Shown here one piece after another: positions 32,269 through 40,569 of a stretch of 64,000 bases of DNA. The notes under the pieces are model-generated. The model was not told the origin of the DNA. It searched no databases and saw nothing but the letters and a program-made list of their open reading frames with translations. The stretch spans positions 682,001 through 746,000 of the forward strand of contig NZ_LIRF01000008.1 in assembly GCF_001297705.1 (NCBI RefSeq), in the 5' to 3' direction. Within the stretch, counting starts at the first letter, position 1; each line of letters opens with the position of its first letter. The DNA is from Chryseobacterium sp. ERMR1:04 (GTDB taxonomy: Bacteria > Bacteroidota > Bacteroidia > Flavobacteriales > Weeksellaceae). Made by a program: the position numbers and the translations under genes.

Positions 32269-34065
32269 ATGAAAAACATTTTATCGAAAAGTATTTTAGG
32301 TTTGGGCTTAGCTGTAAGCTTAATTTCATGTAAAAAATCCGATTCTCCTTTAACAAAAGTGACTCCTACCAATATAGATTCTATTGCGTCCAATTACTAT
32401 GAGCAATATCTAAAACTGTATCCGTTGGATGCCACATCACAAGGAGACCTAAGATATAATGATCAACTTCCGATCAACATCGATAAAGACTTCATTTCCG
32501 GGGAAGTAGCTTTTTACAATTCTGTTCAGAAACAATTAGATCAGGTAGATTACAAGAGTCTTTCTGATGATGATAAAGTTGTTTTTGATGTATTAGATTT
32601 TACCTTAAAAGATAAGACTGAAGCCTACGCTTATCATCCGGAATACATTCCTTTTACTCAGTTCGGAGGTCTGCCTTTAAATTTCCCTTTATATGGAAGC
32701 GGAGAAGGAAGTCAGCCTTTTAAAACTGAAAAAGATTATGAAGACTGGTTAAAAAGAATGGATAAATTTCCTTTATGGATGGATGCTGCCATTGAAAACT
32801 TTAAAGAAGGAATCAACAATAAGATGGTTTTACCTAAAAAGTTGATCGTAAAAATGATCCCTCAGATGAAAGCCGAGGAAATCATCAATCCTAATTTTGA
32901 AAAAAATATTTTCTACGGTCCTATCCAACATTTCCCTAAAGATTTTACGACCGCTCAAAAAGATAAATTCACAAAACTGTATCAAGAAGCTATTTCTAAA
33001 AAAATAATTCCTGCATACACCAAGATGGGTAAATTCTTAGAAACAGAATACTTGCCAAAAGGAAGAGATACAGATGGTTACAACAGCCTTCCAAAAGGAA
33101 ACGACATCTATGCTTATTATGTAAAAAGCTGGACAACAACCAACAAATCTCCAGAAGAGATCAATAAAATAGGACTTCAACAAGTCGCTATGCTTCGTGC
33201 AGAAATGGAAAAAGTAAAACAACAGGTTGGATTTTCCGGAACACTGGAAGAGTTCATCACCTTTGTGAAAACAGATCCTAAAGCCATGCCTTATAAGACT
33301 TCTAAAGATGTTTTAGATGGTTTTAATGCCATTTTAGCGAAGATCACTCCGAAACTGAAAACCATGTTCAGTGTGACTCCTAAGACGAAATTTGAGATTA
33401 GACAAACTGAAAAATTCAGAGAAGCCAGTGCCAGTGCAGAATACATTCAAGGAACACCGGACGGAAAAAGACCGGGAATTTTCTATGTTCCGCTTCCGGA
33501 TCCTTCTAAATTCAATGTTACCTCAGGAATGGAATCACTTTTCCTACATGAAGCTATTCCGGGACATCATTATCAGGTTTCTCTACAACAGGAAAACACA
33601 AAATTACCGAAGTTCATGAGATTCGGATGGTTTGGAGCTTACGGTGAAGGTTGGGCGCATTACTGCGAAACTCTAGGTCCTGAATTCGGATTATATACAG
33701 ATCCTTATCAAAAAATGGGATATTTAAGCGATCAGATGTTGAGAGCGGTACGCTTGGTTGTTGACACAGGAATTCACACCGGAAAAATGTCAAGAGAAGA
33801 CGCCATCAAATATTTCTTAAGTAATATTTCTTACGATGAAGCAGGCGCAACCGCAGAAGTTGAAAGATATATGGCAATGCCGGGGCAAGCTTTGGGTTAC
33901 AAAATCGGTTCATTGAGAATTCGTGAATTGAGAGATCAATATCAAAAAGAATTGGGGAAAAAATTCAGTTTAGCAAAATTTCATGATGAAGTATTGAGCC
34001 AAGGATGTCTTCCATTAAATGTTTTAAATAGGAAAATGGAGCTTTGGGCACAGAAACAGAAGTAA
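32269..34065 (+). CDS. DUF885 family lipoprotein (putative zinc peptidase)
   Basis: A 598-residue envelope lipoprotein. The signal MKNILSKSILGLGLAVSLISC ends in a lipobox, then KKSDS. The DUF885 domain fills the rest, with SLFLHEAIPGHHYQVSLQQE near 423 carrying HExxPGHH, the likely zinc-binding motif, and later YGEGWAHYCETLG. The later EAGATAEVERYMAMPGQALG block is also conserved. The family is thought to be metallopeptidases, with no proven substrate. It has its own promoter and terminator. Confidence 0.9.
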   Translation: MKNILSKSILGLGLAVSLISCKKSDSPLTKVTPTNIDSIASNYYEQYLKLYPLDATSQGDLRYNDQLPINIDKDFISGEVAFYNSVQKQLDQVDYKSLSDDDKVVFDVLDFTLKDKTEAYAYHPEYIPFTQFGGLPLNFPLYGSGEGSQPFKTEKDYEDWLKRMDKFPLWMDAAIENFKEGINNKMVLPKKLIVKMIPQMKAEEIINPNFEKNIFYGPIQHFPKDFTTAQKDKFTKLYQEAISKKIIPAYTKMGKFLETEYLPKGRDTDGYNSLPKGNDIYAYYVKSWTTTNKSPEEINKIGLQQVAMLRAEMEKVKQQVGFSGTLEEFITFVKTDPKAMPYKTSKDVLDGFNAILAKITPKLKTMFSVTPKTKFEIRQTEKFREASASAEYIQGTPDGKRPGIFYVPLPDPSKFNVTSGMESLFLHEAIPGHHYQVSLQQENTKLPKFMRFGWFGAYGEGWAHYCETLGPEFGLYTDPYQKMGYLSDQMLRAVRLVVDTGIHTGKMSREDAIKYFLSNISYDEAGATAEVERYMAMPGQALGYKIGSLRIRELRDQYQKELGKKFSLAKFHDEVLSQGCLPLNVLNRKMELWAQKQK

Positions 34066-34101
34066 ACTAAGATTAAAATAGTTTGAAAATATTATAAATT
34101 T

Positions 34102-34134
34102 GACGGGGTGTATATTTAACTGCCCCGTCTTTTT
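34102..34134 (+). terminator. Intrinsic terminator
   Basis: GACGGGG (34102-34108) and CCCCGTC (34123-34129) with a 14-base loop and TTTTT, after the DUF885 gene. Confidence 0.85.
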
Positions 34135-34181
34135 ATTTAACAAAAATCCACCCTTTAAGGGAATTAAATTTTAAATAAAAA

Positions 34182-34628
34182 ATGATAACAGAAAGCCTAA
34201 AATCTCTTTATACCAGAGATCTCAATAAATTAAAAGAAGAAATTGAAGCGTATCGAAACGAAGATTCAATGTGGAAAACAGATAAAAATGTCGCCAATTC
34301 CGGAGGGAACCTTTGTCTTCATTTAGTTGGAAACCTAAACACTTTTATTGGTGCTGAGCTAGGAAAATCAGGATATATTAGAAATAGAGAACTAGAATTC
34401 TCATTAAAGAACATTCCAAGAGCAGAATTAATTGAAAAAGTTGAAAAAACTTTGGATGTCGTAGTTTCAACGCTTGACAAATTATCTACAGAAGATCTTG
34501 AAAAAGAATATCCTCTTGAAGCCCTTGGATATAAAATGACCACTGAATATTTTCTGATTCATTTATTTGGACATTTGAGTTATCATTTAGGACAAATTAA
34601 TTACCACAGAAGATTGCTGGATAATTAA
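34182..34628 (+). CDS. DinB-superfamily protein (DUF1572-like)
   Basis: A 148-residue four-helix bundle of the DinB/YfiT kind. The metal-binding histidines are placed as expected: LCLHLVGNLNTFIGA near 49, then FLIHLFGHLSYHLGQINYHR near 127. Members are metal-binding, some use bacillithiol or mycothiol, and most are uncharacterised. It is followed after 14 bases by another small gene on the same strand. Confidence 0.85.
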   Translation: MITESLKSLYTRDLNKLKEEIEAYRNEDSMWKTDKNVANSGGNLCLHLVGNLNTFIGAELGKSGYIRNRELEFSLKNIPRAELIEKVEKTLDVVVSTLDKLSTEDLEKEYPLEALGYKMTTEYFLIHLFGHLSYHLGQINYHRRLLDN

Positions 34629-34642
34629 TTTGATTTTAAATA

Positions 34643-35008
34643 ATGGAAAATGCATTCATTCCTATAATTAACAAATTAACCTTTGAACAGAAAGTTCTAA
34701 AGTTTCAAGAAAATGAAGGCAGCAATGATCATGTTGTAAATACAATTTATGAAAAAATTAAAAATACAAATGTCTACAAAAGCTTTTTAGAAATTTGTAA
34801 GGATTATAATATAGAATTTAAAGCATCACAAAATGAAGAAAGTTATAAAATCACAATCATTACTAATGGATATGATTCTCACTCTATGACTTATGATGAT
34901 AAGTATAAAGATATTAGTTTCGATTTAGCTACAATTTTATATAAAGAACTATCTACTCAAATCCGTAATAAAGATTTTATACAAAATCATAAAAACAAGA
35001 CTAAATAA
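34643..35008 (+). CDS. Hypothetical protein
   Basis: A 121-residue soluble, lysine- and asparagine-rich protein, helical at the N-terminus (KLTFEQKVLKFQENEG) and with a hydrophilic beta segment YKITIITNGYDSHSMTYDDK. No family is recognised. It may be co-transcribed with the DinB-like gene and ends before a bidirectional terminator. AT-rich. Confidence 0.6.
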   Translation: MENAFIPIINKLTFEQKVLKFQENEGSNDHVVNTIYEKIKNTNVYKSFLEICKDYNIEFKASQNEESYKITIITNGYDSHSMTYDDKYKDISFDLATILYKELSTQIRNKDFIQNHKNKTK

Positions 35009-35024
35009 TCAACTTAATAAATAA

Positions 35025-35051
35025 AAAAACAACCTAAAAAAGGTTGTTTTT
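35025..35051. terminator. Bidirectional terminator between convergent genes
   Basis: AAAAACAACCT (35025-35035) and AGGTTGTTTTT (35041-35051), with A/T runs on both sides. Confidence 0.85.
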
Positions 35052-35672
35052 TTATTTCTCAAACATCATTTTCGTAATAAAATCCTTTTCCCCTTTTCCT
35101 CTCGCAGGCGAATATTCTCTACCATAAAAAATAATCTGAAGGTGCAGTTTATTCCAAAACTCTTCTTTCCATAATTTTTTGGCATCTTTTTCCGTTTCTA
35201 CCACGTTTTTTCCGGAAGTGAGCTTCCATTGCGTCATCAATCTGTGAATATGTGTATCGACAGGAAAAGCGGGAAATCCGAAGCCCTGGCTCATCACTAC
35301 AGAAGCCGTTTTGTGCCCCACACCTGCCAATTCTTCAAGTTCTTCATAGGTTTGAGGTACAATCCCGTTATGTTTTTCCAAAAGTTGCTCTGCCATTTTT
35401 TTCAGATTCTTAGCTTTTGTATTCGAAAGTCCAATTTCTTTGATGAGTTCTTTAATTTCAAAATCCTCCAATTTTGCCATTCTTTGTGGCGTTCCTGCTA
35501 CCGCGAAAAGTTCGGGAGTTACCTCATTTACCTTCTTGTCGGTAGTTTGCGCAGAAAGGGCAACAGCAACCATCAGCGTATAAACATCTATATGATCTAA
35601 AAAAATAGGAACAACAGGATATAATTTTTCTAATTCTAACTGAACAAGTTCTGCTCTTTGCTTTTTTGTCAT
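35052..35672 (-). CDS. nth: Endonuclease III-like DNA glycosylase without iron-sulfur cysteines
   Basis: Nth removes oxidised pyrimidines and nicks the abasic site. The 206-residue protein has ALSAQTTDKKVNEVTPELF near 38, the helix-hairpin-helix ELAGVGHKTASVVMSQGFG with the catalytic lysine K121, and FPVDTHIHRL with the catalytic aspartate D139. It contains no cysteine at all, so the C-terminal [4Fe-4S] loop of E. coli Nth is absent; the end reads FYGREYSPARGKGEKDFITK. Clusterless Nth homologs are known in several lineages. The fold and catalytic residues support glycosylase activity. It is divergent from bcp. Confidence 0.92.
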   Translation of the reverse strand: MTKKQRAELVQLELEKLYPVVPIFLDHIDVYTLMVAVALSAQTTDKKVNEVTPELFAVAGTPQRMAKLEDFEIKELIKEIGLSNTKAKNLKKMAEQLLEKHNGIVPQTYEELEELAGVGHKTASVVMSQGFGFPAFPVDTHIHRLMTQWKLTSGKNVVETEKDAKKLWKEEFWNKLHLQIIFYGREYSPARGKGEKDFITKMMFEK

Positions 35673-35688
35673 TTAACCATTAAATTTG
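35657..35688 (+). promoter_or_regulatory. bcp promoter
   Basis: TTTG at 35657-35660, a 20-base spacer, then TAAATTTG at 35681-35688, 17 bases before the bcp ATG at 35706. Both elements and the spacing match the Bacteroidota consensus. Confidence 0.6.
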
Positions 35689-35705
35689 AGCAAAATTAAA
35701 TCATT

Positions 35706-36155
35706 ATGTTGAAAGTTGGAGATAAATTGCCAGAATTTGAAGGAACGAACCAAGAAGGAGAAACCGTAAGCTCATCAAAATTAATTGGAAAAAAGTTAGT
35801 TATTTTCTTTTATCCTCAAGCCAATACTCCAACCTGTACGGTAGAAGCTTGTAATTTGAGTGATAATTATTCTCAATTGGAAAAAGCAGGATTTCAATTA
35901 CTCGGAATAAGTGGTGATTCTGTGAAAAAACAGAAAAACTTCCATAGCAAATTTGCTTTTCCTTATGACCTTATTGCTGATGAAAACCGTGATATTATTG
36001 AAAAATTCGGGGTTTGGCAGGAGAAGAAAACGTTCGGAAAAACATACATGGGAATTGTAAGAACGACTTTCATTTTTGATGAAAATGGTGTTTGTGAAAG
36101 AGTGATTGAAAAAGTGACTTCGAAAACGGCGGCTGAGCAGATTTTGGAAGGGTAG
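35706..36155 (+). CDS. bcp: Thioredoxin-dependent thiol peroxidase (Bcp/PrxQ)
   Basis: A 149-residue peroxiredoxin that reduces organic and hydrogen peroxides with thioredoxin. The active site is TPTCTVEACN with peroxidatic C44 and the nearby C49, an atypical 2-Cys PrxQ arrangement. Other motifs: KLVIFFYPQANTPT, LLGISGDSVKKQKNF, and RTTFIFDENGVCERVIEKV. Length is normal. It has its own promoter. Confidence 0.95.
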   Translation: MLKVGDKLPEFEGTNQEGETVSSSKLIGKKLVIFFYPQANTPTCTVEACNLSDNYSQLEKAGFQLLGISGDSVKKQKNFHSKFAFPYDLIADENRDIIEKFGVWQEKKTFGKTYMGIVRTTFIFDENGVCERVIEKVTSKTAAEQILEG

Positions 36156-36160
36156 ATTTA

Positions 36161-36240
36161 AGCACGAATGACACTAATATTTTCACGAATGGCACAAATC
36201 ATTAGTGATATTTGTGAAAATATTAGTGCTTCTTGTGTTT
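36161..36240. repeat. Inverted-repeat element, CAC(G/A)AAT family, copy 2
   Basis: A 15-bp perfect arm CACTAATATTTTCAC (36172-36186) and its reverse complement at 36214-36228, with CACAAAT/ATTTGTG arms inside. It shares wording with the element at 12794-12874 (CACGAATGGCACAAAT, TTTCAC, ATTAGTG). It sits between the ends of bcp and the convergent acetyltransferase gene. Confidence 0.6.
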
Positions 36241-36242
36241 TT

Positions 36243-36785
36243 TTATTCTGTTTCGAAATACATCAACTCTTCATCTTCGTTGGGAAGTGTTACATGATTT
36301 TTGAATGTTAAGCCTAATTTTTTGATTAAGTTTTGAGAAGAAAAATTATTTTTTGAAGTAATCGCAGAAATCTTTTTTAACCCAAAATCATCCATTCCGA
36401 TAGATTTTACTTTTAGAGCCGCTTCATAAGCATAGCCTTTACCTTCAAATTCTTCCAAGAGAGAAAATCCTATATCTAAAATATCTAATCCTTCTCTTTC
36501 AAAGATTCCTACAGCACCAATTTTTTCATTAGTATCTTTAGTAACCACTAAGTAGTTTCCAAATCCTGTCTTTTCAAGCTGTGGAAGGAACCTATTTTTG
36601 ATATAATTTTCTGCATCATCAATCGTCTTAATATGACGATCACCGATGTATTGTATAAATTTCGGTCTGTTATACAATTCAAAAAAAAACGCTCTATCCT
36701 CCACTGATACTGGACGAATAATTAGTCTTTCTGTTTCGTAGACACTATTTGCGTTGGGTTGATCTGCTTGATTTTTTAGGCTCAT
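36243..36785 (-). CDS. GNAT N-acetyltransferase
   Basis: An N-acetyltransferase of about 181 residues with the RimL-like opening SVYETERLIIRPVSVEDRAF, YLVVTKDTNEKIGAVGIFER in the middle, and the acetyl-CoA-binding segment LLEEFEGKGYAYEAALKVKS. Substrate unknown. I start it at the ATG at 36783-36785; the upstream in-frame ATG at 36809 lies further inside the preceding gene. Even so it overlaps that gene's 3' end by about 41 bases, so the two are likely translationally coupled. Confidence 0.85.
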   Translation of the reverse strand: MSLKNQADQPNANSVYETERLIIRPVSVEDRAFFFELYNRPKFIQYIGDRHIKTIDDAENYIKNRFLPQLEKTGFGNYLVVTKDTNEKIGAVGIFEREGLDILDIGFSLLEEFEGKGYAYEAALKVKSIGMDDFGLKKISAITSKNNFSSQNLIKKLGLTFKNHVTLPNEDEELMYFETE

Positions 36786-37416
36786 CTTTTGGTTCTTCTT
36801 TTTTTTCAATTTTCAGAAGCCTTGGATTATTGGGACATTTTTTATTGTAAAGCTCAATATAGGCTCCGTTGTCTTTTACATTGGTAATAGCTCCTGTAGG
36901 CTTATTTATCGTTAAGGTATAATGCTTTTTCTGGTACGGGCATTCTTTTGAAGTCAGCTTTCCTAGGTCCAGATAATAATTAGAGGAGTCTTCATAATAA
37001 TTTCCTGCAACATCTTTAAATTCTTCATCCACAAGATAACCTTCTATCGTGGCTGCAATGGCAGCTTCCTCAATATTGTCAATCTTTCCGATAAAGGTTT
37101 TTAAGCCATTAAGATCTGTAACATAATTCATTTTTCCACCGGAAGAATAGGCGATATAATAAAAACTGTCTTCATTAGGGAAAAGGTTAAATCCTGAAGA
37201 TTGAGGGATATACTCTTTTTTAGATCCCGAAACATTAATCTCCTGATCTTTTCCATACGTATTGTAAAGCAACACCCAAAAATCTGTTTTATTGTTGGGA
37301 ACGATTCCTCTTAGAATATTATGAATACTGCTAAATTTTTTCTTCTCCTGAGAATACGCAAGCGCACCTAAAAGAAAGAAAATCAACAAAATAAGTTTGG
37401 ATGCATTTTTTATCAT
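36745..37416 (-). CDS. Hypothetical exported protein
   Basis: A 223-residue protein with signal peptide MIKNASKLILLIFFLLGALAYS. The body is soluble and mixed (YYIAYSSGGKMNYVTDLNGL, VAGNYYEDSSNYYLDLGKLT) with cysteines C177 or so in ECPYQKKHYTL and NKKCPNNPRL, and a lysine-rich tail (EKKEEPKDEPKKSS). No family is recognised. Its 3' end overlaps the start of the acetyltransferase. Confidence 0.68.
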   Translation of the reverse strand: MIKNASKLILLIFFLLGALAYSQEKKKFSSIHNILRGIVPNNKTDFWVLLYNTYGKDQEINVSGSKKEYIPQSSGFNLFPNEDSFYYIAYSSGGKMNYVTDLNGLKTFIGKIDNIEEAAIAATIEGYLVDEEFKDVAGNYYEDSSNYYLDLGKLTSKECPYQKKHYTLTINKPTGAITNVKDNGAYIELYNKKCPNNPRLLKIEKKEEPKDEPKKSSRSTQRK

Positions 37417-37447
37417 AATTCAAAACGTAGCAGAAATTATGCCCTTT

Positions 37448-38530
37448 TTAAATAAATTTCTCTCCTTTTTTTAAGCTTTTCAAATCAAGAACGTAGTCTT
37501 TTATCAGCTGATCATGGTCTCTTGGACAAATTAATAAAACCTTCTCTGTATCTACAACGATAAAATCTTTCAATCCATCAATAACAATGGCCTTATTCGT
37601 ATTCTTTACGTGAATAATGTTTCCGCTAGAATTATAGGTAAGAATATGCTTTTGCTTTACCGCATTTTCGTTCTCGTCTTTTTCCGAATTTTCATATACG
37701 GAAGTCCATGTTCCTAAGTCACTCCAACCAAGGTCAGAAGGTACTACATAAACATTTTTAGCTTTTTCTAAAATCCCGTTATCGATAGAAATTTTCTGAA
37801 CTTTCGGATAAATAATTTCAATACAGCTTTTTTCGCTTTCAGCATTGTATTCACACGCCATAAAATGTTGTGTCATCTCTGGAAGATAAGTTTCAAAAGC
37901 ATGGTGAATGGTTTTTACATTCCATATAAAAATTCCTGCATTCCAAAGAAAATCTCCACTTTCCAAAAAGCTTTGTGCAAGCTCCAGAATGGGTTTTTCC
38001 GTAAAAGTCTTTACTTTGAAATATTCCGAATCTTTTTTATCTACAAATTGTATATACCCATATCCTGTATCAGGTCTTGTGGGGGTAATTCCTAACGTTA
38101 CCAGATAATCATGCTTAGAAGCAATGTCAAAAGCCACCTCCATTTTTTCTACAAAAACATTTTCTTTCAGAATCAAATGATCTGCGGGAAGAACAATCAT
38201 TGTAGCATTTGGGTTGATCTCAGCAATTTTATTGGCCATGTAAAGATTACATGCAGCCGTATTTTTTATCAAAGGTTCTCCTACGATATTTTCTTCCGGC
38301 ACTTCTGGTAACTGCTGATGAGAAAGAGCTACATACTCTTTATTTGTAATGACAAATATATTCTCATTGGGAATGATTTTTTTGATCCTGTCATACGTTT
38401 GCTGAATCATTGTTCGCCCAGTTCCTAGAATATCCTGAAATTGTTTTGGAAATTTCTGTGTACTTAGTGGCCAGAATCTACTGCCGATTCCACCCGCCAT
38501 TATCACACAGTATTTATCTGAATTTGACAT
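37448..38530 (-). CDS. manC: Mannose-1-phosphate guanylyltransferase
   Basis: The enzyme makes GDP-mannose for cell-surface polysaccharide. The 360-residue protein opens MSNSDKYCVIMAGGIGSRFW with the pyrophosphorylase signature continuing PLSTQKFPKQF. Other motifs: NTAACNLYMANKIAEINPN, VLPADHL, FTEKPILELAQSFL and VVPSDLGWSDLGTWTSVYEN. The C-terminal isomerase domain of bifunctional proteins is absent. It lies 2 bases downstream of the SprT-like gene stop region on the same strand, so it belongs to a compact three-gene run with TolC. Confidence 0.93.
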   Translation of the reverse strand: MSNSDKYCVIMAGGIGSRFWPLSTQKFPKQFQDILGTGRTMIQQTYDRIKKIIPNENIFVITNKEYVALSHQQLPEVPEENIVGEPLIKNTAACNLYMANKIAEINPNATMIVLPADHLILKENVFVEKMEVAFDIASKHDYLVTLGITPTRPDTGYGYIQFVDKKDSEYFKVKTFTEKPILELAQSFLESGDFLWNAGIFIWNVKTIHHAFETYLPEMTQHFMACEYNAESEKSCIEIIYPKVQKISIDNGILEKAKNVYVVPSDLGWSDLGTWTSVYENSEKDENENAVKQKHILTYNSSGNIIHVKNTNKAIVIDGLKDFIVVDTEKVLLICPRDHDQLIKDYVLDLKSLKKGEKFI

Positions 38531-38532
38531 GT

Positions 38533-39123
38533 TTAACTACATTTTTCTACCCTTGCCAAAGGTTTGAAAGAATACTTTCTTCCAGTAGCCAGGTTCTTAC
38601 AAAGATAGTTTTTTTTAATCAGACCTTCTAACAAATACTTTTCATTTCGGTACATAAAGTATTCTCCTTTTTTAAGCTCTTCAATAAACTGAAGGGTATC
38701 GTCTTGTTTTTCAATATGAAAATATTTAACCAAATCTGGGCTTGCCATAAAATTGGCCTTAGGAGACTTAGAGAATTTGGTAATGATGGGCCTCAGTTCT
38801 TCCTCATACACTTCAAGACTTTCAAGAAGCATTAACCGAAAGGTTTCTTTCCATTCATTTCCATGTGGGGAAATTCGTCTTCCATATTTTTCAAAAGCAA
38901 TTAAATGAGCCAATTCATGAGTTAATACAAAGAAAAAAAGCTGTGGTGAAAGTGTAGAATTTATGGTTATTTCATGGGAATTATCTGGGAGCTTTCTATA
39001 ATCTCCCAGTTTAGAATTCCTATTTCTTGTAATTTTTATATGAATATAATGGTCTAGAAACCAAATTTTTAAATATTGGAGGGTGTTATTTGGTAAATAT
39101 TTTTCTAACGATTGAATAGACAT
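38533..39123 (-). CDS. SprT-like zinc metalloprotein
   Basis: A 196-residue protein with the zinc-metallopeptidase motif HELAH in FFVLTHELAHLIAFEKYGRR followed by SPHGNEWKETF, whose histidine is the third ligand. The C-terminal part has KNYLCKNLATGRKYSFKPLA and a final Cys, a likely zinc-ribbon remnant. SprT-like proteins include the DNA-protein crosslink protease Spartan; the bacterial function is unclear. It is one base from the TolC gene stop and shares the transcript. Confidence 0.85.
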   Translation of the reverse strand: MSIQSLEKYLPNNTLQYLKIWFLDHYIHIKITRNRNSKLGDYRKLPDNSHEITINSTLSPQLFFFVLTHELAHLIAFEKYGRRISPHGNEWKETFRLMLLESLEVYEEELRPIITKFSKSPKANFMASPDLVKYFHIEKQDDTLQFIEELKKGEYFMYRNEKYLLEGLIKKNYLCKNLATGRKYSFKPLARVEKCS

Positions 39124-39124
39124 T

Positions 39125-40471
39125 TTACAAACTTAATGGAATTCCTGCATAGAAATTCAATAATTTAAGACTGAAAAGATAATTGTATTTCGCTTGGGCC
39201 ACAGATCCTTGTGCATTAGCATAGTTATTTCTCGCAACATTTACATCATAGATGGTCGTTCTTCCTGCTGTATAGCTTTTATCAGCGAAATCCAGAGCCA
39301 GCTTTGTACTTTTTTCTGTTTCCATAGCAGATAAAAATGTTTCATAGTTAGCATCAACATCAAACTGTGCTTTCTGAACATTCTGTCTTACGGTCTGTTT
39401 TTGTTGTTCCAAAGTGATCTTAGCAACGCTTTCATTTATTTTAGATTGTTCTACCTGAAGCTTGGTAATTCCTTTATTGAAAATAGGAACATTAAGCGAA
39501 AGACTAGCCTGCTGACCAAAATTGTCTTTATATTGCCCAAATAAATTTCTTTCCATGATACGATTTCCTAACGCATCATATCCTGTAGTATTTGTAGTTA
39601 AAAGATTATTGTAAAAACTTCCTATTCCAGCACTTGCAGAAAGTGTAGGCCAGAAAGCCGTTTTACTTACTTCTGTTTGTGCAATGGCAGAGTTTATTCT
39701 GCTTTCCGCAGCCTTTATCTGAGGTTGATTATCAAATGCTGTAGTAAGAACCTCATCCACTGATTTTAATTGTGGCTCCAATTGGTCCGGAACATTTACA
39801 TTTTCAACATCAAAATCTTTATAATCTGGTAACTGTAAAAGCTGTGCCATCGCAAAAAGACTCCTAGAAACATTAATTTCTGCTGTTTTACGATTTTGCT
39901 TTTCCCTCGCTAATGCAGCTTCTGCTTCCGCTAAAATAGTCTGAGCCGTAGTCCCAACCTGCGTTGTTATTTTTGCTCTATCGTATTGTTTTTGGGCATT
40001 TTCAACTGCACTCTCAGAGATTTTTACAATTTCTCTATTCAACAAGGTGGTAAGATACTGTTGCGCAATCTGCAGTGAAATATCATTTTTAATGGTTTCA
40101 ATATCATATTGGCTGGCTTCTACATCAAACTGGCTTTTTCTAATATTTTTCTCCAGTCTTCCGTTGTTATAAACCAAGATATCAGCCCCCAAATTAGAAC
40201 TGTTACTGAATCTATCATTCCTCAAACTTCCTGTTCCAAATGAAGTCTGCCCAAAACTTACACTATTAGACATGCTCCCCGATACAGATGGCAGATATTG
40301 CTTTCTTGCCATTTTAAGATTAGAATCCTGAATCTGTTTTGAATATTGATTTTGGATCACCTGAAGATTATGCTCTACTGCATAGTCTACGCATTCTCTT
40401 AAGGACCACTTTTTCTGAGCACTTAAACCCATGCTTGTTAATCCCAAAACAATAATCCAAACTTTTTTCAT
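39125..40471 (-). CDS. TolC-family outer-membrane efflux protein
   Basis: A 448-residue outer-membrane channel component of tripartite export pumps or type I secretion. Signal peptide MKKVWIIVLGLTSMGLSAQ, then the characteristic WSLRECVDYAVEHNLQVIQN opening. Two structural repeats follow, each ending in long coiled helices (AEAALAREKQNRKTAEINVS; ARNNYANAQGSVAQAKYNYL), which make the periplasmic tunnel. No membrane-fusion or RND/ABC partner is in the window, so the cargo is unknown. First gene of a run tolC-sprT-manC, with a TATATTTG promoter box ahead. Confidence 0.92.
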   Translation of the reverse strand: MKKVWIIVLGLTSMGLSAQKKWSLRECVDYAVEHNLQVIQNQYSKQIQDSNLKMARKQYLPSVSGSMSNSVSFGQTSFGTGSLRNDRFSNSSNLGADILVYNNGRLEKNIRKSQFDVEASQYDIETIKNDISLQIAQQYLTTLLNREIVKISESAVENAQKQYDRAKITTQVGTTAQTILAEAEAALAREKQNRKTAEINVSRSLFAMAQLLQLPDYKDFDVENVNVPDQLEPQLKSVDEVLTTAFDNQPQIKAAESRINSAIAQTEVSKTAFWPTLSASAGIGSFYNNLLTTNTTGYDALGNRIMERNLFGQYKDNFGQQASLSLNVPIFNKGITKLQVEQSKINESVAKITLEQQKQTVRQNVQKAQFDVDANYETFLSAMETEKSTKLALDFADKSYTAGRTTIYDVNVARNNYANAQGSVAQAKYNYLFSLKLLNFYAGIPLSL

Positions 40472-40498
40472 ATTCTGATTTTATGATATTAGACGAGC

Positions 40499-40506
40499 CA
40501 AATATA
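40499..40506 (-). promoter_or_regulatory. TolC operon -7 promoter box
   Basis: Minus-strand TATATTTG (plus-strand CAAATATA), 27 bases before the TolC start. Confidence 0.5.
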
Positions 40507-40569
40507 AAAAAGTTACAGATAAAAAAAATTAATGTTTTATTTTTATCAAACTTTTGAGAATTTTGCATC

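Noticed and set aside
35229-35600. 123-codon plus-strand open frame opposite nth
   Set aside because: It is antisense to a well-supported glycosylase with intact catalytic motifs; the product has no recognisable pattern.
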